Origin: Zea mays
Lineage: Eukaryota; Streptophyta; Magnoliopsida; Poales; Poaceae
Direction: 5' to 3'
DNA length: 64,000 nucleotides
NCBI RefSeq assembly: GCF_902167145.1
Contig: NC_050104.1
Location: 93,135,849-93,199,848, forward strand
Below, in pieces: positions 55,634 to 64,000 of this stretch; positions within the stretch are counted from its first letter, which is position 1, and each line of letters starts with the position of its first letter. A program made the translations under genes and the position numbers. Under the pieces are notes generated by a model. It was given only the letters and a program-made list of their open reading frames with translations. It was not told where the DNA came from and searched no databases.

Positions 55634-57640
55634 ATGGCTGTCACCTTCCATCGCAAGATCACCCTCCGTCCCGGGTCCGTATTTTGCTTTCGAACTATCT
55701 CGTCCATAGCAGATGAAGAGGGAACTCTACACCGCATCGCCGATCTGCCAAAGAAGAAGTCCACTCCAACACGCTCCGAGAATATCGGGGTGAAGAAGGA
55801 AAAAGCGCCACCTCCAGCGCTCCGAAAAAAGATCGCCTTCGGCAAGCCAGGGGCCGAGGGCCCGCTGACCCGGAGAACTCCACTGTCTACTTCCTCGACG
55901 AAAGAATGGACGCAAATCGCAAAGAAGAAGGAGGCAAACAAGGCCGGGAGGAAGAAAGTTTTTCTTTCCGTTCCTCCGCCCTCAAAGGAGAACGGAAAGA
56001 AGATCGCCACGACCGCCGCACCATTCTACCTCGACGTCCTCTTCATCGGGAGAGTGGAGTCGCCCCCCGTCTCCGACGATGAGCCGACCATGCCCGGAGA
56101 AGAACCTCCTCAGCGGGAATCCCGCCGACAAAGGAACCGACGCCGAAATATCCGGCGACATCACGAGGCCGGGGAGCGGGACCCAGAGCAACCTGTCTCG
56201 TGAGACGAGGTCTCAGAGATAGGAGAAACTCCGGAGGAACGCGTCTTCAGAGAACGAAGGAACTCCCGATGGCGTGATCGCCGACGAACCCAGGAACAAG
56301 CCGAGCATGACGCAAGGCAACGCCGGGAAAATCCACTCTTCGGGCGTAACCTGAATCCCGACTTCGCCCGAGCCATGAACACACCGAGTGAAGTCGGAGG
56401 AGTACTAGCTCGGATAGCTGATGGACTCCCTCAGACTCCCGACGCCGAGGGCTATCGACGACTGTTCACCCAAGCAGCCAACCATCTTCTACCTCTTGCT
56501 CACCTGCCGAACGATCTGCGACACGCCATCAACAGTCGCCGGGACGCGCGAAGCTCCATCAATGCTTCGCGTGAACGACGACATGAGAACGAGATCCGTC
56601 GCCGGGAGGAGTACGACAGGGATCATGGCATCCCAGCTCGGAGTCAGGCCACCAGAACTGAGTTAGCAACGGCCTCGACTGGTGGTACTACCCGGGGACG
56701 GTCGAGGAACCACAACAACTACTCCCCTCCCCGGGACAGACATCATCCCCGACGACAGGAGGACACGTGTGGAGTGACTGCCCTTACTCCAAGCCTTAGG
56801 GCCATTCAGTGGCCCCCTAACTTCAAGGTATCCAATGTCGACAAATATGAACCTAAGCAGGATCCGGGAGGCTGGCTGGCCGTCTACACCACCGCCGCTC
56901 GAGCCGCCGGAGCATCCGAGGACGTGATGACTGCGTAATTACCCATTGTCCTCGGGCAAGACGCACTACAATGGCTGCGACATCTACCCCGACACTGCAT
57001 CGACGACTGGAGCGACTTCAGTCGACGCTTCACCGCCAACTTTCAGTCCCTCTCCAACAAACCAGCGCAACCATGGGACCTCAAATCCATCAAGCGTCGG
57101 GGGGACGAAACTCTCCGGTCGTACCTCAAAAGGTTCCAGACTATGAGAAATCGTATCCCCGAGGTCACGGAGGCGGCCGTGATCGAGGACTTCTACAGAG
57201 GATCCAATGACTCGGCCTTCGTCCGAGCCATACTGCAGAAAGCGCCGACTATCTCCGAGCAGCTGTTCTGGGAAGTCAATCTGTACATCACCGCCGACGA
57301 GCGAGCTCAAGACCTCATTGGGGGAGTGAAGCCCGCACCGGCAGCACCACGACGTGACGCGAACCAGCAACCCGACAAACGCTGGGAGAAGAGACCGCGC
57401 GAAGAAGTGCACGCCGCCGGACCACCTGCCTCTCGCGCCCGGGGAGGACCTCGCGGAGGCGAGCGCACGCTGGACGACATCCTCGACGCCCAGTGCCCGT
57501 ACCACAAGGACATGCGCCACACCCTTCGGAACTGCAGGGACTTCAAGCACTCCATCGGACACGACCGACCCTTCCAACCTCTACCTCCACCTCCGCCGCG
57601 GGGAGGACCAGAAGAACCACGACAACCCCAGGAGCAGGAG
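55634..57640 (+). pseudogene. Element C gag
   Basis: Starts MAVTFHRKITLRPGSVFCFR, has a basic, Arg/Glu-rich N-terminal half, then the gag core (IQWPPNFKVSNVDKYEPKQD, DPGGWLAVYTTAARAAG, DALQWLRHLPRHCIDDWSDF, SIKRRGDETLRSYLKRFQTM) and a zinc-binding CPYHKDMRHTLRNC end near 57490-57535. TGA at 56201 and TAA at 56936 interrupt the frame; the coding continues in the same frame after both. Confidence 0.9.
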
Positions 57641-58480
57641 GAGGGGGGAGGAGGAGCCTTCCCACGCATTGACAGGGAGGTCAACGTCATCTTCAATGGA
57701 CACAGATCACAGGAGAACAGAAGACAACAAAAGCTCAACGATCGCCAGATATTGGTAGCGACCACCGGTCCTCCCGCTCCGTACCGATGGTCGGAGCACC
57801 CGATCACTTTCACTCGGGCAGATCAATGGCTCAACTTCAACCACCCAGGCAAATACCCGCTCCTCGTTGATCCGCTGATCCGAGAGAGCAGGGTGAAGAA
57901 GGTGTTAGTGGACGGGGGGAGCAGCATCAATGTCACCTTCCCCCGGACACTCCAAGGCTTGGGAGTTCACCTCAAAGAGCTCCACGAGTCAGACACTCCT
58001 TTCTTCGGCGTCGTTCTGACCGAAGGGGAATACCCGCTGGGCCACATCTACATGCCCGTCACCTTCGGAACTCCGGAGAACTACAAAACCGAGTTCCTGA
58101 GGTTCGAAGTGGCAAACTTCGACTGCGGGTACAACGCCATCATCGAGAGGCCAGGATTGGCAAAATTCATGGCCATCCCGCATTACACGTACATGATATT
58201 GAAGATGCCAGGACCACAAGGAATCATAACTGTGCGCGCTGACTTCCAAGGCGCCGCAGAATGTTTCCGAGTGGCCATACAAGCAGCCCTCACCACAAAA
58301 CCGTCGCCGACTTCTTCAACGCAGGCGAACTCTAAGCCTGAGGAAGACCTTGCAGCACCGGCGAATGAAGCTCAAGCCGCGACCTCTATGCGACCGACTG
58401 AAGAAACTAAAAGGATCAACCTAGGGTTTGCTGATGAGCGCAAGACTGCCATCATCAGCTCCAGCCTGGACGATAAATAG
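57641..58480 (+). pseudogene. Element C aspartic protease and linker
   Basis: The active site LVDGGSSINVTFPRTL has its Asp at 57911. LTEGEYPLGHIYMPVTFG, DCGYNAIIERPGLAKFMAIP and MILKMPGPQGIITVRADFQG follow, as in element A. It ends at TAG 58478, beyond which the RT continues in frame. Confidence 0.88.
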
Positions 58481-59900
58481 GAAGGCGCGCTCGTCCAGTT
58501 TCTGCAAGATAACCGAGACGTATTCGTATGGCAACCTGCGGATATGCCGGGAGTCCCGAGAGAACTGGCCGAGCACAAACTGAAGGTCTATCCCCAGGCA
58601 AGGCCGATTCGGCAAAAACTACGTCGCTTCACGCCCGACAAAAGAGAGGCCATTCGCGCTGAGCTGGCCCGTTTGGTCGCGGCTGGGTTTATTAGAGAGG
58701 TGTTACATCCCGAGTGGTTAGCCAACCCTGTTCTTGTACTCAAAAAGAATAAAGTGGATTGGCGCATGTGCGTCGACTATACGGATCTCAACAAACATTG
58801 TCCGAAGGATCCCTTTGGGCTCCCTAGGATAGATCAGGTGGTAGACTCCACCGCTGGATGTTCTGTGCTATCTTTCCTGGACTGCTATTCCAGATATCAT
58901 CAGATTAGCTTGGCAAAGGAAGACGAGGAAAAAACAGCGTTCATCACTCCGTTCGGTGCTTTCTGCTATACCTCCATGCCGTTTGGCCTCAAAAACGCTG
59001 GAGCGACTTATCAAAGAGCCATTCAAACATGCTTAGTCGATCACTGGGGCAAGCGTGTGGAAGCCTACGTGGATGACGTGGTAATCAAAACAGAGAACTC
59101 GGAAAACTTCATCGAAGACTTACAGCTGGTTTTCAACAGTCTACGGCGATATCGGTGGAAGCTTAATCCCGAAAAATGTGTCTTTGGGGTACCAGCAGGA
59201 AAGCTACTCGGATTTATTGTCAGCCACCGGGGAATTGAAGCTAATCCGGATAAGATTGAAGCTATCATGAAAATGGAGGCACCACGATCGCAAAAGAAGG
59301 TTCAGCGACTTACCGGATGTATGGCAGCCCTGAGCAGATTTATATCCAGGCTGGGAGAAAAAGGCTTACCATTTTACAAGCTACTCAAGAAAGTGGATAA
59401 GTTTCAGTGGACTTCAGAAGCACAGGAAGCCCTAGATGCACTGAAGAAATTCTTGACAACCCCACCAGTACTGAAGCCGCCACGGCGAGCCACATCAACT
59501 CAACCAGCTGAAGATCTGCTGTTGTATATCTCTTGCACGACTCACGTGGTAAGCACCGCGTTGGTAGTCGAGCGAGCAGAAGAAGGACATGCCTACCCAG
59601 TGCAACATCCTGTTTATTTCATCAGTGAAGTTCTGGGTCCCTCGAAGAAAAAGTATCCTCAAGTTCAGAAGCTATTATACATAGTACTTCTAACTGCCCG
59701 CAAGCTACGTCACTACTTTGATGACCACAAAGTCATAGTAGTCACTGGTTTTCTGATAGGGGATATCCTTCACAACAAGGAAGCCATTGGCCGAATAGCC
59801 AAGTGGGCCTGTGAACTGGGATCTCATGACATCGAATTTCGACCTCGCACTGCCATCAAAACTCAAGCATTGGTTGACTTCGTATCAGAATGGACTGAAC
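58481..59900 (+). pseudogene. Element C reverse transcriptase and RNase H (open)
   Basis: An unbroken frame encodes RT: IRQKLRRFTPDKREAI, DWRMCVDYTDLNKHCP, FLDCYSRYHQISLAKEDEEK, AYVDDVVIKT with intact YVDD at 59066-59077. The linker RLTGCMAALSRFISRLGEKG and the RT-linked RNase H (LLYISCTTHVVSTALVVERA, TARKLRHYFDDHKVIVV) follow. The domain itself has no stop. Labelled pseudogene only because the polyprotein is interrupted upstream and downstream. Confidence 0.9.
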
Positions 59901-60430
59901 AACAAGTACCAGAGAACCCAGAAATTGCAGAAGTATGGCGGATGTATTTTGATGGCTCGCTGAAGCTGCAGGGAGCAGGCGTGGGAATTCTCTTCATCGC
60001 ACCTGGAGGCGAGCACCTCAAATATGCCCTCCAGTTGCTATTTCCAGCCTCTAACAATGCAGCCGAGTATGAAGCTCTGATCCATGGACTGAACATCGCT
60101 ATATCATTAGGCATCAAGAGACTGATGGTATACGGAGATTCTTTGGTAGTCATAAGCCAGATAAACAAAGAATGGGACTGTTCGAATGATTCAATGGGAA
60201 AATACTGCACTGCCGTCCGAAAACTAGAAGATAAATTTGAAGGTCTGGAATTTCATCATGTAGAAAGAGATCGAAACACGACAGCCGATGTATTGTCCAA
60301 GCTAGGATCCAGTCGAACTCAGGTCCCACCCGGAGTCTTTGTACAAGAAATACCACAACCAAGCATCTCAATGGATCAGGCAGAAGAGTGTAATATCGTG
60401 AATCAACAAGAGTCAGGCTCTGATGACTAG
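59901..60430 (+). pseudogene. Element C archaeal-type RNase H
   Basis: WRMYFDGSLKLQGAGVGILF, NNAAEYEALIHGLNIAISLG, VYGDSLVVISQINKEWDC and HVERDRNTTADVLSKLGSS keep the acidic residues, including the Asp lost in element A. A TAG at 60428 ends it; the paralogue in A has Trp at this position. Confidence 0.88.
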
Positions 60431-61666
60431 AGAAGGCCGATCATCAGATATATAAAGAATGAAGAGGAGCCAGACGATAGAAATGCAGCCGAGCGCATCG
60501 CTAGACAGTCAGCTCACTACACACTCATTGGGGAGACACTATACAGAAGGGGCGCATCATGCATCTTCATGAAATGCATTCTCTCATCTACTGGGAAGCG
60601 ACTTCTAGATGAGGTCCATGCTGGACAATGTGGAATACACGCAGCGTCCAAGACACTAGTCGGGAAGGTCTTCAGGTCGGGATTCTATTGGCCAACAGCG
60701 AAAAGCGATGCAGCCGAGTTAGTTCGAAGGTGCGAAGCTTGCCAGTACTTGTCAAAGCAACAACATCTACCAGCACAGCAACTGTAGACCATACCGGTGA
60801 CTTGGCCCTTCGCATGCTGGGGGCTAGATACGATTGGACCTTTCAAGAAAGCTCAAGGAGGATACACTCACGTGCTGGTAGCAATCGACAAATTCACTAA
60901 ATGGATAGAGTTCAAACCCATTGCTTCTTTAACCTCAGCTAAAGCCGTGGAATTCATACAAGACATAATATTCAGGTTCGGAATACCGAACAATATCATA
61001 ACCGACCTGGGATCCAACTTCACAAGTTCAGAGTTCTTCGATTTCTGCGAGCAAAAAAGCATTCAGGTCAAGTATGCTTCGGTAGCACACCCGAGAGCCA
61101 ACGGGCAGGTTGAACGAGCTAACGGGATGATATTGGAAGCACTCAGGAAAAGGGTCTTCGATAAAAATGAAAAGTTCGCAGGAAAGTGGATAAGGGAATT
61201 GCCCTACGTCGTTTGGAGCCTAAGAACCCAACCTAGCCGAGCTCTGCATGGAAACACTCCTTTCTTCATGGTCTATGGGTCAGAGGCAGTACTACCTGCT
61301 GATCTCAAGTTTGGGGCGCCAAGGCTGATCTTTGAAAGCATAGCAGAGGCCGAAGCAACTAGGCTGGAAGATGTTGATGTACTCGAAGAAGAGCGGCTGA
61401 ACACAGTAATTCAATCGACACGGTACCAGCAGACTCTGAGACGCTATCACGACAAGGCCGTGCGACAACGATCCTTTTTAGTGGGAGATCTCGTCCTCCG
61501 CCGAATTCTAACGGGGGAGGGACGGCACAAGTTATCGCCCTTATGGGAAGGACCATTCATAGTAACAGAAGTCACTCGGCCGGGATCATATCGTCTCACT
61601 CAAATGGACGGCACAGAAATTAGGAACTCCTGGAATATAGAACACCTCAGGAAGTTTTATCCCTAG
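60431..61666 (+). pseudogene. Element C integrase (catalytic core intact)
   Basis: The zinc-binding part (HAGQCGIHAASKTLVGKVFR, CEACQYLSKQQ) ends at TAG 60785; A has Gln at the matching codon. The core is then open: first Asp in GLDTIGPF, second Asp at 61004 in ITDLGSNF, Glu in NGQVERANG exactly 35 residues later (D-35-E). The C-terminal PLWEGPFIVTEVTRPGSYRL region is complete, stopping at 61664. There is no chromodomain, as expected for Tat. Confidence 0.9.
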
Positions 61667-61770
61667 CTATATCTCAAAAGCTATCGGGACGACAATGTAC
61701 TCTGTGAAGTGGGAAATATGTCATCAATAAAAAAGGCTTCAAGAATACTCAGTTTGTTCATGATTGACTT

Positions 61771-62440
61771 GCATTCTTACTTAACTCGGGGTGACCACTA
61801 TGCCCTGCTAACGGAGCAATCGGCTTAAGTCGGCAACGACTTAAGACGGTGCAACATGCTCGCGCTTACTTAACTCGGGGTGACCACTATGCCCTGCTAA
61901 CGGAGCAATCGGCTTAAGTCGGCAATGACTTAAGACGGTGCAACATGCTCGCGCTTACTTAACTCGGGGTGACCACTATGCCCTACTAACGGAGCAATCG
62001 GCTTAAGTCGGCAACGACTTAAAACGGTGCAACATGCTCGCACTTACTTAACTCGGGGTGACCACTATGCCCTGCTAACGGAGCAATCGGCTTAAGTCGG
62101 CGACGACTTAAGACGGTGCCACATGCTCGCGCTTACTTAACTCGGGGTGACCACTATGCCCTGCTAACGGAGCAATCGACTTAAGTCGGCAACGACTTAA
62201 GACGGTGCAACATGCTCGCGCTTACTTAACTCGGGGTGACCACTATGCCCTGCTAACGGAGCAATCGGCTTAAGTCGGCAACGACTTAAGACGGTGCAAC
62301 ATGCTCGCGCTTACTTAACTCGGGGTGACCACTATGCCCTATTTACAAAAGCAATCGATTTAAGTCAGCAACGACTTAAGGCGATTTCGCATGCTTACGA
62401 ATACTCATATAGGGGTGACTTCTATATCCCGTAAACAAGT
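61771..62440. repeat. 89-bp tandem repeat array with hairpins, element C
   Basis: TTAACTCGGGGTGACCACTA recurs at 61781, 61870, 61959, 62048, 62137, 62226 and 62315, exactly 89 bp apart; a degenerate copy follows. Each unit contains the dyad CTTAAGTCG-GCAA-CGACTTAAG. It lies between the integrase stop and the 3' end of the antisense gene, the same place as the 77-bp array in element B. Confidence 0.95.
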
Positions 62441-62599
62441 TTCAAAACCATCGCACAACATTTTACTACTGCAAATTTACGTACTGTTGAATCCTAAAAC
62501 AATAGGAGAGTAACAATATCATTCAAATGCTGAACTGGTGTTCTCTATCAAATATCCGATCATGATAACCGCGCGCTCAAAGCACGCAAAATATTTTCT

Positions 62600-64000
62600 C
62601 TATTTTGCAATATCTTTCTCAGGAGCAACCGACGAAGAAGGGCGACTTGAGGAATTAGGAGCAGCGTTCACATCAGCCCTTATATCATCAGGAACAACCA
62701 CGCCGGGTCTCCTCATCAAGATTCGCCCCGCGTGAATGGCTTTATCCATGGCTCTGTCGCGCTGGGCTCTCAGAGTAATGGAAGTTTCTTCAGCAACTTT
62801 GGCAGCCAATTGAGCGGTCTCTAGCTCCTGGGCAATGGACTTCTTGGAAGCGCGCAGTTCTTTGATAGCAGCATCCTTAGCCGATATCAATTGCCTGAGA
62901 CGGATCACATCATCCGTGGATTCCTGCAGCTTACAGCGATGATTGTCTAACTCCTCCATGGTGAAGCGATGACTCCTCTCTAGGATGGTCAACGAGTTGC
63001 TGGAATCACGATATAGTCTATCAAGATTGTCACGAGAAGCAACAAGGGCACGTTTTTCTTCCTGCAAACAAGAATCAGCTCCTTCAAACATCAAGAAGGC
63101 AATAAGAACACAACAGTACAAGGCACAGTTTCATGAGTCACCTTTTTAGAATCAAGCTGAGCGCGAAGAGTAGAGTTCAGCGTGTTAGCGTCATACAGAG
63201 CAGCAGAGACCCGACCTAGCTCAGTCTGGCTTTGAGAATACCTTTCCTCAAAATCAGAACACCGCCGGACCAGCTCGGCCTGGCCTTGAGAATGTTTTTC
63301 TTCAAGGATGGAAATCTGTCGGGCCATATCTGTCGAGAGACAATCAAGCAAAAAGAGTCAAAGTGTAAAACAGATCAATAAGGTAGACGAAGAGAAGCAA
63401 AAGAGCACTAACCAGCATTTGTCGCCTCCAAGTCAGAGACACGATGTTGAAGCAACACCGGATTCCAACGTGCCAGAGACGAAGCTCCTTCTGGAACAGA
63501 AGCACCTTGCAACCTCAGCTGACTAGCCATCCCGTCCACCAATGCCTGATATGGAGAACAGATGAGCATAATGATAGCAGTTCGTACGGTGTAAAAGCCA
63601 GGCTAAAATATATCATAGTACCTGGAGGTTGGAGAAGAACGAAGGGACTCCCAAATCGTGAGAGATCAATTGATGGCTTGGCATAGGGTCACCACCCGAA
63701 GCAGCTCGCAATAAACCAGCAGGAACCAACTTAGTGCCATCAACAGAGCCCAAAACTCGGTCGGCGGGAACGCTAGCCTCTAAAGCGACTCCCTGGCCCA
63801 AAGCTTGGGCTACCACCATGCAACCAGAGTGTGGAGGAGATCCCACGTGAACATCCATGGAAGTACAAGAGGGAGACCCCGCTCGGACACCCTCGGGGGC
63901 TGGGCCATAGTTTGCGCTACCCACTTGAGCCGGATCGCCTCCGGCAGTACCCTCAGGGGCTGGGCAGTGGCTTGCGTTTCCAGCACGAGCCGAATCATCC
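62600..64000 (-). CDS. Antisense accessory gene of element C (coiled-coil protein, 3' part)
   Basis: This gene is convergent with gag-pol. Splice-consistent exons on the minus strand: from beyond 64000 to 63622, 63545-63413, 63329-63142 and 63061-62600; introns are GT-AG with agreeing phases and no stop within the exons. The first visible exon is Gly/Pro/Ala-rich with PAPEG repeats and LGVPSFFSNLQ at its end. The next encodes ALVDGMASQLRLQGASVPEG. The last two form a long coiled coil (ISILEEKHSQGQAELVRRCS, LRQLISAKDAAIKELRASKK). The tail, RPGVVVPDDIRADV..., ends in APEKDIAK. The 5' end is outside the window. Layout parallels the antisense gene of element B. Function unknown. Confidence 0.72.

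Larger units (their letters stand above)
54959..64000 (+). mobile_element. Element C: Tat-lineage Ty3/gypsy retrotransposon, nearly open polyprotein (3' end beyond window)
   Basis: 5' LTR (54959-55587), PBS, gag, protease, RT, RNase H, aRNH and integrase run in one frame from 55634 to 61666. Only five stop codons were noted and no frameshift. The 89-bp hairpin array and an antisense gene follow. Same family as element A. The 3' LTR is outside the window. Confidence 0.93.

Noticed and set aside
61771..62440. Regular repeats resembling a CRISPR array
   Set aside because: Units are contiguous 89-bp tandem repeats without unique spacers, in a plant retrotransposon.

Overview
This window is a retrotransposon-dense stretch of a grass nuclear genome. 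The best guess is the Andropogoneae (the sorghum, maize and sugarcane group). The reasons are the class of LTR elements present (Tat-type Ty3/gypsy elements with an archaeal-type RNase H and antisense genes, Tekay-type chromoviruses with LTRs of about 3 kb), LTRs rich in the near-palindrome CACCGGACAGTCCGGTG, and one strongly GC-biased monocot-style gene. The species call is inference; nothing in the window proves it.

Only two ordinary host genes are visible, and they are convergent. One is an intronless family-1 UDP-glycosyltransferase (UGT75-like) on the + strand at 22294-23718, with a TATA box 72 bp upstream. The other is a seven-exon nucleotide-sugar transporter of the SLC35B1/UTr type on the - strand at 34921-24873. 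Its splice junctions can be followed to a clean 361-residue protein, although intron 5 has been swollen to 7.6 kb by a complete Copia element.

Layout: (1) 1-888 is a partial LTR (element F, - strand) inserted in the integrase of element A. (2) 889-18664 is element A, a decayed Tat-lineage gypsy element on the - strand. Its 5' LTR is split by element B (7153-18520), a complete 11.4-kb Tat element with 478-bp LTRs and a perfect TCTGC target duplication. B carries an antisense, intron-containing gene with its own TATA box, and a 77-bp tandem array. (3) 18665-21730 is a short unassigned piece and then a decayed Helitron Rep/helicase gene. (4) 22215-35254 holds the two host genes. The Copia element in the transporter intron itself carries a solo LTR and a small inverted-repeat transposon. 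(5) 35257-48556 is an imperfect inverted-repeat element split by element E, a Tekay-like chromovirus with both LTRs. (6) 48619-54958 is the 5' part of element D, a second Tekay-like element with a 3.4-kb LTR. (7) 54959-64000 is element C, a close relative of A inserted in D's protease region. It has a nearly open polyprotein, an 89-bp tandem array of hairpins, and the 3' part of another antisense gene that runs off the window end.

Insertion order from nesting: A before B and F; the inverted-repeat element before E and D; D before C; the transporter gene before the Copia element, and the Copia element before its solo LTR and small transposon. The most unusual theme is the shared 3' architecture of the two Tat elements: integrase, then a tandem array, then a converging, spliced, coiled-coil antisense gene. 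A second theme is that most nonsense codons in C, D and B's antisense gene look like C-to-T changes in otherwise open frames, as expected from decay of methylated DNA.
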